A stretch of 64,000 nucleotides of DNA from Ruegeria arenilitoris (GTDB lineage: Bacteria; Pseudomonadota; Alphaproteobacteria; Rhodobacterales; Rhodobacteraceae): the NCBI RefSeq assembly GCF_013030265.1, contig NZ_WPZQ01000003.1:310001-374000 (forward strand). Reading direction: 5' to 3'. The first letter of the stretch is position 1; each line of letters begins with the position of its first letter. Made by a program: the position numbers and the translations under genes. This document shows positions 54,938 through 63,973 of this stretch, piece after piece. The notes beneath the pieces are model-generated. The model saw nothing but the letters and a program-made list of their open reading frames with translations, had not been told where the DNA came from and did not search any database.

Positions 54938-55531
54938 ATGCAACCCAAGAAAGTTCTCATCCTCGACGGTCACCCAGGTGAAACCAGCCTGTCCCGTACC
55001 TTTGCCCAGACATACAGCGATGCAGCGCGTAAGGCGGGTCATGACGTCCGAATGGTTCATCTGAGCGATCTGCAGTTCGATCACGATTTCGGTCAGGGCA
55101 ACTATCACGACTTCAAACCACTGGAGCCCGTGCTTGAGCAGGTACTGCAAGACATCGAATGGAGCGATCATCTGGTCCTGACGACCCCTATGTGGTGGGG
55201 TGGCCTGCCTGCCAAACTGAAAGGCCTGATCGACCGGATGTTCATCCCCGGGCGCACGTTCGATACGCGAAACACGACCAAGATTGGGTTTCCCGCACCG
55301 ATGCTCACCGGTCGGACAGCGCGAGTTATCATGACATCCGACACGCCCGGCTGGTTCATGCGGCTGATCTATCGTCAGGCGCTTATCCGACAGGTTCGGG
55401 ACCAGATACTTGGCTTTGTTGGCTTCAAACCCACCCGCTTCACCTATTTCGCGGGTGCAAGCTATCCCAAATCGGGCAATGTGGAGCGCTGGATAGAGAA
55501 AGTAGCCAAAATCGGTGCGGCTGCAGTTTGA
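54938..55531 (+). CDS. NAD(P)H-dependent flavodoxin-fold oxidoreductase
   Basis: 197-aa quinone reductase-like (NQO1/KefF/MdaB) protein: KKVLILDGHPGETSLSRTFA at the FMN phosphate loop, LTTPMWWGGLPAKLKGLIDRM around the flavin ring. Probably detoxifies quinones or electrophiles. I chose ATG 54938 because GGAG precedes it; the longer frame from 54842 would contain the operators. Expected to be repressed by the divergent TetR gene. Confidence 0.9.
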   Translation: MQPKKVLILDGHPGETSLSRTFAQTYSDAARKAGHDVRMVHLSDLQFDHDFGQGNYHDFKPLEPVLEQVLQDIEWSDHLVLTTPMWWGGLPAKLKGLIDRMFIPGRTFDTRNTTKIGFPAPMLTGRTARVIMTSDTPGWFMRLIYRQALIRQVRDQILGFVGFKPTRFTYFAGASYPKSGNVERWIEKVAKIGAAAV

Positions 55532-55540
55532 GCAGCGCGC

Positions 55541-56146
55541 CTACCACATCGTCTTGGCGGCGCGGGCACCCCATTCCTGATCATAGCGCGCGCCGCCTTC
55601 CTCTCCCTCAGAAGCCTCAGCGAGAATCTCGCCAACCGTCGGCAGGTCGGCGGTTTCATCACCGCTGCTCCAGGTCCGTGCACGCATCAGAGCCCGGGCA
55701 CATTGGGTGTAGATTTCAGCAATTTCTATGACAATCACGGTGGCTGGGAGTTTGCCGTTTTTCTCAAACCGCGCGCGCAAACCTTCATCTGTGGTCAAAC
55801 GCGCCATTCCGTTCAGACGCACCACATTGTTTGATCCCGGAACCATGAACATCAGCGATACATGCGGATCGCGCACAATGTTGCGCAAACTGTCCAGCCG
55901 GTTGTTCCCACGCCAATCAGGCATGGCCAGAGTACCTGCATCCAGTTCCAGAACCACCGGACCATCATCGCCGCGCGGGCTGCCATCTACGCCTTCAGGA
56001 CCCACCGTGCTGAGCACACACAGGCGCGAGGCCATGATCCATTTGCGATAGAGCGGCGTCAGGCGGTGCGCGACCTTACGCAGCGCTGGCGCCCCGGGTT
56101 TGCCATACAACGCCTCAAGCGCGGCAATATCTTTAATGAACTCCAT
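55541..56146 (-). CDS. Pyridoxamine 5'-phosphate oxidase-family FMN protein
   Basis: 201-aa split-barrel flavoprotein of the MSMEG_1061-like PPOX type: KWIMASRLCVLSTVGPEGVD, SPRGDDGPVV, IPDWRGNNRLDSLRNIVRDP-like segment (LAMPDWRGNNRLDSL) and VVRLNGMARLTTDE. Substrate unknown. I chose ATG 56146 (MEFIKDIAAL), overlapping the acyltransferase gene end by 14 nt; a TTG at 56155 is possible. Part of a minus-strand unit with ftsE, ftsX and plsC-like gene. Confidence 0.87.
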   Translation of the reverse strand: MEFIKDIAALEALYGKPGAPALRKVAHRLTPLYRKWIMASRLCVLSTVGPEGVDGSPRGDDGPVVLELDAGTLAMPDWRGNNRLDSLRNIVRDPHVSLMFMVPGSNNVVRLNGMARLTTDEGLRARFEKNGKLPATVIVIEIAEIYTQCARALMRARTWSSGDETADLPTVGEILAEASEGEEGGARYDQEWGARAAKTMW

Positions 56147-56873
56147 CCGGATCAAACCCCACTTCGCGCATCAGATCGTTTGAGCGTGTTTCAATCACGT
56201 CTTCCAGACGTGAAAGGAATTCGTTGCGACTGACCCCAGGCTCAATCGGATCAAGGAATTCGACAATCGCATGCCCGGGTTTGCGCATGATACCTGTACG
56301 GGGCCAGAACACGCCGACATTCGTGGCTGCCGGTACGCATGGAAAACCCAGTCCTTCATACAGGACGGCCGTGCCAACCTTGTAGGGTTTATGGACCCCG
56401 GGGGCGACCCGGGTTCCCTGCGGATAGATCACCAGCTGACCGGGTTCCGCAAACTCTCGGGACACATCCTTGACCATCTTGGCCACCGCCGCGCCGCGCT
56501 TGCCTCGGTTAACCGGGATACATCCAAGGCGGCGCGCATACATGCCGATGATCGGGGTCCACAGAAGCTCTCGTTTCATGATGAACTTGCCGTGCGGGAT
56601 AGCGTCAAAGATCATGATGATATCGAGAAACGACTGGTGCTTGGCACCGATCACCACCTCTCCGGTCGGGACGGGGCCGCGCACTTCACTGCGAATTCCG
56701 ACCATCCAGCGGGCCAGCCAGATTGTGGTACGCGCATAGGTTTTGCAGGCCTGCAGCGCGCCACGTTTCGCGAACATCGCATAAGGGGCAAAGACCAATC
56801 CAAGGATCAGCATCCAGATATAAATCGTGATCATGAAGATCAGCGAACGTACCCATTGAATGGCCATGAGCAT
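56133..56873 (-). CDS. plsC: 1-acyl-sn-glycerol-3-phosphate acyltransferase (PlsC family)
   Basis: 246-aa membrane-anchored acyltransferase: N-terminal helix (SLIFMITIYIWMLILGLVF), block I KHQSFLDIIMIF (HxxxxD), block II GCIPVNRGKRG, block III IYPQGTRVAPG. It makes phosphatidic acid. The start ATG 56873 overlaps the ftsX stop by 1 nt (TGATG); GTG 56876 and ATG 56867 are alternatives. Distinct from the longer acyltransferase beside ccr. Confidence 0.92.
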   Translation of the reverse strand: MLMAIQWVRSLIFMITIYIWMLILGLVFAPYAMFAKRGALQACKTYARTTIWLARWMVGIRSEVRGPVPTGEVVIGAKHQSFLDIIMIFDAIPHGKFIMKRELLWTPIIGMYARRLGCIPVNRGKRGAAVAKMVKDVSREFAEPGQLVIYPQGTRVAPGVHKPYKVGTAVLYEGLGFPCVPAATNVGVFWPRTGIMRKPGHAIVEFLDPIEPGVSRNEFLSRLEDVIETRSNDLMREVGFDPDGVH

Positions 56874-57772
56874 CACGAAAGTTCCTTCAACTTGCGACGG
56901 GCTGCGGACCAGGTGGCAAAAAAGGCAACAGTTGCCCCAAGCAGCGGAATAGCGGCAGGCAGAAGCCAGCCCATTCCCTGAAAACCCAATCCGGTCAGAA
57001 AGCCGCCCGCATCCGATGCTTCGGGCAGAAGCAATACACCAGACATCCCCAGCAACGTACCCACTGCAGCACCAAAGAACGCACGATAGGTAAATCGCCG
57101 TACAAAAGCTCCGGCGATGAAGCGATCACGGGCACCGACCTGTCGCAATACCTCGATGATCTGCGCATTGGCGGCGAGGGACGAATTAGCCGCCAGTGTG
57201 ATCATCGCCGCCGTTGCCCCGCCAATCAGCAAGATGGAAATCCAGCCCAGCCGCCGCAGCGACATGGCCGCGTCGACCAGTGGTTCACGCCATCTGGTAT
57301 GATCATCCAGTACCGCGCCGGGGACTTCGGCGCCGAGCCTGAGTCGCAGTCCAATGGCATCCAGACCGGGTTCGCCTTCAACGATCTCGATCAGTTGCGG
57401 AATAGGCAGAGTGTCCAGGGGCAGATCAGGCCCGAACCAGGGTGCCAGCAGCGCTGCCTGTTCCTCGGATGTCAGGGCCCGCGCAGAAGCCACACCCGGT
57501 GTCTGGCGAAGCACATTCAAGGCCGCTTCGGTCTGAGCCGCGCGCTGTTCTGCCGGTGCATTGATACGCAAGGTGGCAGCACCCGCAAGTTCGGTGGCCC
57601 AACGGTCGGCCAACCGACCGGACGCCAGCGACAGTGCCAGCGCAAAAACGGCAAGAAAGGCCATGGCGCCGGATACAAACAGAGTAAGCTGCGCGGTAAA
57701 ACCGGTGGGTGGAACCACCCGGTCGGCCCGCGTGTCGCGGCGTAGCAGCGTTCGGATATCACCATTGCTCAT
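56873..57772 (-). CDS. ftsX: Cell division protein FtsX
   Basis: 299-aa membrane protein with one N-terminal helix (QLTLFVSGAMAFLAVFALAL), a periplasmic domain and three C-terminal helices (WISILLIGGATAAMITLA onward), the FtsX/MacB-like layout. With FtsE it transmits ATP hydrolysis to periplasmic murein hydrolase activation at the septum. Overlaps ftsE by 4 nt. Confidence 0.92.
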   Translation of the reverse strand: MSNGDIRTLLRRDTRADRVVPPTGFTAQLTLFVSGAMAFLAVFALALSLASGRLADRWATELAGAATLRINAPAEQRAAQTEAALNVLRQTPGVASARALTSEEQAALLAPWFGPDLPLDTLPIPQLIEIVEGEPGLDAIGLRLRLGAEVPGAVLDDHTRWREPLVDAAMSLRRLGWISILLIGGATAAMITLAANSSLAANAQIIEVLRQVGARDRFIAGAFVRRFTYRAFFGAAVGTLLGMSGVLLLPEASDAGGFLTGLGFQGMGWLLPAAIPLLGATVAFFATWSAARRKLKELS

Positions 57773-58458
57773 AGGTCCGCCCCCGCCAGCTGCAGCCGAC
57801 GCTGCGAAATCCGCAAAACCCGCGCCTGAACCTGACTTTTGGCCGCACGGATCAGGCTGAGGTCATGAGTGGCGATCAGAACGGTTTTACCCATGCGGTT
57901 GAGTTCGACCAACAAGCGCAAAAGGCGCTGGGACATTTCCCAATCAACATTGCCGGTTGGTTCGTCCGCCAAAACCACATCGGGCGACAGGATAAGCGAA
58001 CGCGCCAATGCGGCTCGCTGGCGCTCACCACCTGACAGTTCCGGCGGATGAGCCTCCAGCCGGTTTCCCAGCCCGACCCAGTTCAGCAACTCATTTAGGT
58101 TGTCTTGTTCCGCATCCTGTGCACGTCCTGCAACCATCAGCGGCAGGGCAACATTTTCGGACAGGGTCATGTGATCCAGAAAATTGCAGTTCTGGTGCAC
58201 AACCCCGATCCGGCGGCGCAGCAAGGCCATCTGATCCCGATCTAGGCCCGCTATATCTTCTCCAAAGGCGCTGATACGCCCCGATGTGGCCAGCAGGGCG
58301 CCATAACAAAGCTTGAGCAAAGTCGTCTTACCGGCCCCGGATGGTCCGGTCAGAAAATGGAACGACCCCGGTTGCAACTGCACCGAAACATCGCTGAGCA
58401 GCTCTCCTCCGCCATAGCTGTAGCTGACATTTTCCAGCTCTATCACGCCTGTCCCCAT
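57769..58458 (-). CDS. ftsE: Cell division ATP-binding protein FtsE
   Basis: 229-aa ABC ATPase: Walker A GPSGAGKTT, Q-loop VVHQNCNFL, signature LSGGERQRAALAR and Walker B VVLADEPTGNVD, the last being typical of FtsE. Partner of FtsX. Its start is about 170 nt from the divergent zinc-ribbon gene. Confidence 0.94.
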   Translation of the reverse strand: MGTGVIELENVSYSYGGGELLSDVSVQLQPGSFHFLTGPSGAGKTTLLKLCYGALLATSGRISAFGEDIAGLDRDQMALLRRRIGVVHQNCNFLDHMTLSENVALPLMVAGRAQDAEQDNLNELLNWVGLGNRLEAHPPELSGGERQRAALARSLILSPDVVLADEPTGNVDWEMSQRLLRLLVELNRMGKTVLIATHDLSLIRAAKSQVQARVLRISQRRLQLAGADL

Positions 58459-58630
58459 ATTTTCTGCCGCTCTTCTTGCCCGAGCGCGGCCTTGGTTTCA
58501 ATGCCCGTGCCGAGTCCAATTGGTGACACTTGTGTCCTGAGACCAAAAACGCGCTTTGCTGTTGGCTCTTAACGGAATATCATCCCTGAAAAAACTACTA
58601 TCAGGCCGACAGGCAGGCCGGGGAGGCAGT

Positions 58631-59368
58631 ATGCGTCTAACATGTCCGAAGTGTAGTGCCCAATACGAGGTTCCGGACGAGGTCATTCCAGAAGAAGGCC
58701 GAGACGTACAATGTTCCAATTGTGAAGAGACATGGTTTCAGGCCAAGTATCCTGAGCCACAGGCTGAGGCCGCTCCGGCACAAGATGAGAGTGTCGAAGA
58801 GACCGAAAACGAAGAGGTCGCCGCTGAAGCCTCTGCCCCCGAGGCAGAGCCTGAACCCGCGCCGGCAGAAGAAGCCCAACCACCAAAGGAAAGCAGCGGC
58901 AATGTTGATCCCGCTGTAGCCAATATCCTGCAACAGGAAGCAGCCCGCGAAGCGGAACTGCGGGCGCAGGAAGGCACGGGACTGGAAAGCCAGCCGGATC
59001 TGGCGCTGGATCCTCCGGCTGAAGAGCCCGAGGTAGAGGCCAAAGAGCCCACAACGACCGAAACGGCAGAGGATGCCGGGCACAAGGACGTGTTACCGGA
59101 TGTCGAGGCCATCAATTCCAGCCTGCGTTCCGATGAGACCGACAACCCATCAGCGGAAACCGAAGTCGCACCACGCAAATCCAGCGGGTTTGTGCGGGGG
59201 TTTGTGCTGATCCTCGTGATCGGTGTGATTCTGTTCCTGATCTACGGCAATGCATCACAGATCAGCGACGCGGTTCCACAAGCCGAACCAGCCTTGCAGT
59301 CTTACGTGTCGCTGGTGGACCAGGCCCGTATCTGGCTTGAGACGCAGGCGGGTTCAGCTTCGCAATAA
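58631..59368 (+). CDS. Zinc-ribbon (MJ0042-type) membrane protein
   Basis: 245-aa protein. An N-terminal zinc ribbon has four cysteines (Cys5, Cys8, Cys28, Cys31: LTCPKCSAQYEV and VQCSNCEETWF); then a long acidic, Glu/Ala/Pro-rich low-complexity linker; then one membrane helix (GFVRGFVLILVIGVILFLIY) and a short C-terminal region. Unknown function, common in alphaproteobacteria. I chose ATG 58631 (GGGGAGGCAG precedes it). Convergent with the DUF4175 gene. Confidence 0.88.
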   Translation: MRLTCPKCSAQYEVPDEVIPEEGRDVQCSNCEETWFQAKYPEPQAEAAPAQDESVEETENEEVAAEASAPEAEPEPAPAEEAQPPKESSGNVDPAVANILQQEAAREAELRAQEGTGLESQPDLALDPPAEEPEVEAKEPTTTETAEDAGHKDVLPDVEAINSSLRSDETDNPSAETEVAPRKSSGFVRGFVLILVIGVILFLIYGNASQISDAVPQAEPALQSYVSLVDQARIWLETQAGSASQ

Positions 59369-59383
59369 CTCCAGAAACTCTGA

Positions 59384-61927
59384 TCAGAACCGTTCAAGCA
59401 GACGCTTGAGGTATTCCAGTTCGATTTTCGGTCGGTCGGTCTCGCCTGTTCGACGACGGATTTCGTCCAGCAATTCACGTGCGCGGCGATAGACGTCTTC
59501 GCCTTGTAGCAGGTTCTCATCTGTTGAAATCGAACCGGCCGCGCCCGGATTGCGGCCCAGTGGATCGCGATTGTTGGCCTGCATATCGCCTTCCTGTGTG
59601 CCCTGACCGGGTTGGTTTTGCTGGTTCTGGGCCATGGCTTCACCCAGCGCACGCATGCCTTCACGAAGTGCTTCCATCGCTTCGGACTGACGGTCGATTG
59701 CTTCGGCCAGATCTTCGCTGCGCAGCGCTTCTTCTGCCTCGTCCATGGCGCGACCTGCACGGCCCAGCGCCTCGCGGGCAGCTTCGCCCTCTTCCGTTCC
59801 TGCACCAGGCAGGCCTTGTTCCTGACGGCTCAGTTCATCTCTCAGAGCCTGCTGGCGGTCCGCCAGCGTTCCCTGACCCTGTTGACCTTCGCCACCCTGC
59901 TGGTCAGCACCTTGTCCCTGACCACCCTGGCCTTCGTGGCTCTGACCTCGGCCCTGCCCACCCGAACGGCCTTCGTTACCGGTATTTTCACCCGCCTGCG
60001 CACCCGGATTGAACTGTTCCTGCAAATCGCGGAAAGCCTGATCGCTCAGGCCCTGCTGTTCGCGCAGAGTCTCGGCGAGCCCTTCCATTGCCTGCTGACC
60101 TTCGGATTGACCGCCTTCACCCTGACCTTGGGTGACACGCATGTTCTCCATCATCTGCTGGAACTCTTCCAACGCTTGCTGCGCTTCGGCCATACGACCC
60201 TGTTCCATCAGTTCCTGAATACGGTCCATCATCCGCTGCAGATCATCCTGCGTCATTTGCAGCGATTCACCGTTTTGCCCAGGCTGGCCTTCGTCACTTT
60301 CGTTTTCCTGCGCCAGACGCTGAAGCTGTCGCAGGTAATCCTGCGTCGCGTCGCGCAGTTCCTGCATCAGATCGGCAATCTCTTCGTCGCTGGCGCCGTT
60401 CTGCATCGCCTCGGTCAAACGCTCTTGCGCACGGCGCATGCGTTCCAGCGCATCAGCGAGAGTGCCCTCTTCGATCAGAATCGCCAAATCCCAAAGCGCT
60501 TGAGCAATTTCGGCTTGTTGTTCGGGCTTCAGGCCGAATTCATCAAAAGTCTCAAGCCTGCGCAGCAGTACTCGAAGGCGAAGATAAGCCGTCTCGGACC
60601 GGAAGAGGCTTTCGGGACGATGCGAAACAGCCCGTAATATCTGCGCGACACGACCAGAGTTGTCACGAGCCCAAAGCAGATCGCGTCTCTGTTCGATCAC
60701 CGCCGATGCAAGCGGGTCAAAGAAACGCCGGGCGGGCAAAGCGGTCAGATAGGGTTCGGATTCCGACTGCTGATCTGATGCGTCACGAACAGAAAGTGTG
60801 ATCCTGACCGGTAGATGCGCCCAAGGGTGTTGAGAGAAATCTTCGATCAGATCCTCTTCGAATTCGGTACGGTCCCCGGTGATTGGCATCGGCAGCTGGA
60901 CGGTGATCGTCTCGCGCAGTTCCGGCTCGGCGGTCAGGCCATAGCGACGATCCACAGACGCCAGATCAAGCTCAATCCGGGCAGACCCCGATACCACACC
61001 GTAGTCGTCACTGGCGGTAAAGGGCAGTTTCATCTGACCACCCGCCTCGGCCTCGGCGATGTCGGATACGGCGACCTGTGGTCGGGTGTCCGGAATGACA
61101 TTCAGTGCCCAATCCCGCCCAGCCGGACCATCAATGCGCAACTGACCGGTGCGTTCGGCAACAAAATCCTGTTCCGGTTCTGTCGCAGCCTCAATCCCTG
61201 TCGACGATGCGGATTCCGTCAGGGTATGCGCCCCGACTTCCCCATAGAAACGCAATGTTATGCGGCTGCCCTGAGGCACCGAAAGCGTCGGATCTGTCTG
61301 ATCGGCCAGATACAAAGTAGGCAAACCGGTATAGCGCGGAGGTTCCACCCATCCTTCCCATGTCGGTCCCTGACCCGCCGTGGCTGTTCCCGGAGTCATC
61401 TCGGCAACTGATCCGATGCGCCAGAACGACCCGAAAAAGAACGCCACGACCAACGCCAGCAAAGCTGCGTAGCGCAAAGCATAAGGATCGCGCGAGGCCA
61501 GCCGAAGATCCGGTTTGACGACACCTGCCTTCGAGGCCTTCTGCGCCATGCGTGTCTGGTGCGCATGCCAGAGCGCGACAGAATCGGCATCCATGGCACC
61601 AATGGCCTGATCATCCAGCAAGGCCTGAATGGGACGGCCGGGCAGGGTTTCATCCAACCGCACGAGCGCTTCGGCACGCGTCGGGATATGGAATCGTCTG
61701 ATTCCCCAAACTGCTGCCACCAGAAGCCCAAGCACCGCCAGCGCACTTACGGACCAGACAATTTCAACACCGACATGATCCTGCAGACCCAGCATCAAAG
61801 CGGCCAAAATGGCCATTGCCAGCGAAAAAAACGGCCAGAATGCGCGCCAAACCTGCTCGGCCAGCATCCCTGCGTGCGTCAGCCACAGGGACAATCGGGG
61901 AATTGGCAGGTTTGATCTGTCGGTCAA
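59384..61927 (-). CDS. DUF4175 (TIGR02302) family membrane protein
   Basis: 847-aa protein with two to three N-terminal membrane helices, a periplasmic beta domain (EMTPGTATAGQGPTWEGWVEP), a long helical region rich in Glu/Gln (residues about 500-620) and a strongly Gly/Gln-rich low-complexity stretch (about 640-700). TIGR02302 proteins are alphaproteobacterial and of unknown role. It follows lysA on the same strand with 36 nt between. Confidence 0.88.
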   Translation of the reverse strand: MTDRSNLPIPRLSLWLTHAGMLAEQVWRAFWPFFSLAMAILAALMLGLQDHVGVEIVWSVSALAVLGLLVAAVWGIRRFHIPTRAEALVRLDETLPGRPIQALLDDQAIGAMDADSVALWHAHQTRMAQKASKAGVVKPDLRLASRDPYALRYAALLALVVAFFFGSFWRIGSVAEMTPGTATAGQGPTWEGWVEPPRYTGLPTLYLADQTDPTLSVPQGSRITLRFYGEVGAHTLTESASSTGIEAATEPEQDFVAERTGQLRIDGPAGRDWALNVIPDTRPQVAVSDIAEAEAGGQMKLPFTASDDYGVVSGSARIELDLASVDRRYGLTAEPELRETITVQLPMPITGDRTEFEEDLIEDFSQHPWAHLPVRITLSVRDASDQQSESEPYLTALPARRFFDPLASAVIEQRRDLLWARDNSGRVAQILRAVSHRPESLFRSETAYLRLRVLLRRLETFDEFGLKPEQQAEIAQALWDLAILIEEGTLADALERMRRAQERLTEAMQNGASDEEIADLMQELRDATQDYLRQLQRLAQENESDEGQPGQNGESLQMTQDDLQRMMDRIQELMEQGRMAEAQQALEEFQQMMENMRVTQGQGEGGQSEGQQAMEGLAETLREQQGLSDQAFRDLQEQFNPGAQAGENTGNEGRSGGQGRGQSHEGQGGQGQGADQQGGEGQQGQGTLADRQQALRDELSRQEQGLPGAGTEEGEAAREALGRAGRAMDEAEEALRSEDLAEAIDRQSEAMEALREGMRALGEAMAQNQQNQPGQGTQEGDMQANNRDPLGRNPGAAGSISTDENLLQGEDVYRRARELLDEIRRRTGETDRPKIELEYLKRLLERF

Positions 61928-61963
61928 GGCGGGCCTCCTGATCGGGCCCGCGCGTTCATCGCG

Positions 61964-63229
61964 TCAAAGCCACGAAGGTATGGTATCGCGGTTTATGATT
62001 TCGTCAAAGCTTGGCCGTTCACGAATTACTGCGAATTGATCGCCGTTTACCAGAACCTCTGGGATCAGCGGACGCGTATTGTATTCGCTGGCCATTACCG
62101 CGCCATATGCGCCTGCGCTGCGAAAGGCGATCAGATCACCGGATTTCAACGGCGGCATGTTGCGCTGCTTGGCAAAGGTATCACCCGTTTCACAGACCGG
62201 CCCCACGATGTCATAGGGTTGCCGTTCAACGCCCGGAGCAGGCTCCTGCACTGCCACAATATCGTGATGCGCCTCGTACATCGCTGGACGGATCAGATCG
62301 TTCATTGCGCCATCGAGGATCAGGAAGTCGCGACCTTCTCCGGATTTCACATAAATCACTTTGCTGACCATCAAACCCGCATTCCCGGCGATCAAACGAC
62401 CGGGTTCGATCTCGATCTCGCAGTCCAGATGACCGAGTGTCTTCTTGATCAGTGCACCATACTCCACCGGCAGCGGTGGCGCATCGTTGGAACGGGTGTA
62501 GGGAATGCCCAACCCGCCCCCCAAATCAAGGCGGCGGATGTTGTGACCTTCGGCGCGCAGCTTTTCCGTCAGTTCAGCTACCTTGGTATAGGCCAGTTCA
62601 AAGGGCTCCAGTTCGGTCAGCTGCGAGCCGATATGGACGTCGATGCCAATCACCTCGAGGCCGGGCAGGCTGGCGGCATGGGCATAGACCTCAGATGCTC
62701 GTGCAATTGGAATGCCGAATTTGTTCTCGGATTTTCCCGTCGCGATCTTGGCATGGGTCTTGGCATCCACATCCGGATTCACCCGAACGGTGATCGGCGC
62801 AACCACACCCAACTCCAAAGCAACGGCGTTGATCACTTCCATCTCAGGTTCGGATTCGACGTTGAACTGGCGGATGCCGCCGCTCAGCGCGGTGCGGATT
62901 TCATCTGCCGTCTTGCCAACGCCTGAGAACACGATCCTGTCGCCGGGCACCCCGGCAGCTTTGGCGCGCAGATACTCACCGCCCGAAACCACATCCATTC
63001 CCGCACCCGCCTGTGCCAGCGTCTTCAGGATAGCCTGATTGCTGGCCGCCTTCATCGCGTAACAAACGAGGTGATCGGTACCGTCCAGCGCATCATCGAA
63101 CAGCTTGAAATGGCGCAGTAGCGTCGCAGTCGAGTAGACATAGAATGGCGTTCCGACCGCAGCAGCGATTTCGGAGATCGGTACATCCTCGGCGTAAAGC
63201 GCGCCGTCGCGGTAAAGAAAGTGATCCAT
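61964..63229 (-). CDS. lysA: Diaminopimelate decarboxylase
   Basis: Final step of lysine synthesis: meso-diaminopimelate to lysine plus CO2, PLP-dependent. The 421-aa protein has the PLP lysine in CYAMKAASN (Lys60), GGGLGIPYT, EPGRLIAGNAG and the active-site cysteine in GPVCETGD. Downstream is the DUF4175 gene; upstream are two small exported-protein genes in the order known from roseobacters (usually after argH). Confidence 0.97.
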   Translation of the reverse strand: MDHFLYRDGALYAEDVPISEIAAAVGTPFYVYSTATLLRHFKLFDDALDGTDHLVCYAMKAASNQAILKTLAQAGAGMDVVSGGEYLRAKAAGVPGDRIVFSGVGKTADEIRTALSGGIRQFNVESEPEMEVINAVALELGVVAPITVRVNPDVDAKTHAKIATGKSENKFGIPIARASEVYAHAASLPGLEVIGIDVHIGSQLTELEPFELAYTKVAELTEKLRAEGHNIRRLDLGGGLGIPYTRSNDAPPLPVEYGALIKKTLGHLDCEIEIEPGRLIAGNAGLMVSKVIYVKSGEGRDFLILDGAMNDLIRPAMYEAHHDIVAVQEPAPGVERQPYDIVGPVCETGDTFAKQRNMPPLKSGDLIAFRSAGAYGAVMASEYNTRPLIPEVLVNGDQFAVIRERPSFDEIINRDTIPSWL

Positions 63230-63302
63230 GACAGCGCGCTTAGACTGAAATGCAAGCGTTGATCAATGGTTTTGAAGCGCCATGGCGCGCCTTTCAGGAA
63301 TC

Positions 63303-63337
63303 AAAAAAGGGCCCGAAACGAATTCGGACCCCTTTCA
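63303..63337 (-). terminator. Intrinsic terminator of the small secreted gene
   Basis: On the minus strand AAAGGGGTCCGAA pairs with TTCGGGCCCTTT (one G-U) around a short loop and is followed by TTTTTGATT. About 20 nt after the 88-aa gene's stop, upstream of lysA. Confidence 0.8.
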
Positions 63338-63357
63338 AAGAAACAATCAGTCAAACT

Positions 63358-63624
63358 TCAGGAGTTAACCTCGTCGATCAACTCATCGTAGTAAGCGCAC
63401 AAACCTGCCAGATCACCAGATGTCTGTGCTTCTGTAGCTTTGGCCTGCATTTCAGTTGCAATCTCCTGCATACGCGTAGGGTTCGTTGCAGCCAGCGTTT
63501 GCAGCGCAGTGGACAGTTCCAGCGCCTTGGACTGCGCATTCTCGGCAGTGCAGTCCTGATCCGCAGCAGACGCAATTCCTGCAGATGCAGCAATCATTGC
63601 CGCGGCAATAAAGATATTTTTCAT
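63358..63624 (-). CDS. Small exported protein (88 aa)
   Basis: Signal peptide (MKNIFIAAAMIAASAGIASA, then ADQDC) followed by a helical mature part with two cysteines (DCTAENAQ, LAGLCAYYDE) that could form a disulfide. Function unknown; similar short secreted proteins are common in roseobacters. Own terminator downstream, so monocistronic. Confidence 0.75.
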   Translation of the reverse strand: MKNIFIAAAMIAASAGIASAADQDCTAENAQSKALELSTALQTLAATNPTRMQEIATEMQAKATEAQTSGDLAGLCAYYDELIDEVNS

Positions 63625-63823
63625 TTTGTGCTCACATGTTTTTACCTGATGAATTTTCAGGCACGGCCCTTTTGCTCAGGAGCACCGACACCAACAAGGG
63701 GGAAGAATATGAAATTTAACCCATTGTAATAAAATATATTTTGCAGGCGTGCCAAATGGCCGAGCATTAGCGTACAGCTCCAGCTCGTAAACACAATTTG
63801 CGCAATGGTTGCTGATTGACGCG

Positions 63824-63973
63824 TTACTTTCTGGTGGAAACACCAACGCGACCGTAGCCGGAAATTGAGATGCCCGATTTCTTCGGCTCTGCCGCAGGTT
63901 CAGGGCGCGACTGATAAGACGGGTCGCAAGCTGCGAGCACAACAAGCGCGGTCAATACACCGATGAATTTCAT
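63824..63973 (-). CDS. Very small lipoprotein (49 aa)
   Basis: The reverse strand encodes MKFIGVLTALVVLAACDPSY, with lipobox LAAC at residues 13-16, a Pro/Glu/Ala-rich spacer and a C-terminus GYGRVGVSTRK. I recall a similar tiny lipoprotein between argH and lysA in many Rhodobacterales, and its C-terminal GxxGVS pattern is a recognisable feature. Function unknown; it may be an LptM-like outer-membrane lipoprotein (inference). Start codon ATG at 63973. Confidence 0.78.
   Translation of the reverse strand: MKFIGVLTALVVLAACDPSYQSRPEPAAEPKKSGISISGYGRVGVSTRK

Noticed and set aside
63676..63945. 89-codon minus frame near the right edge
   Set aside because: Overlaps the 49-aa lipoprotein in another frame; the lipobox-containing frame is far better supported.
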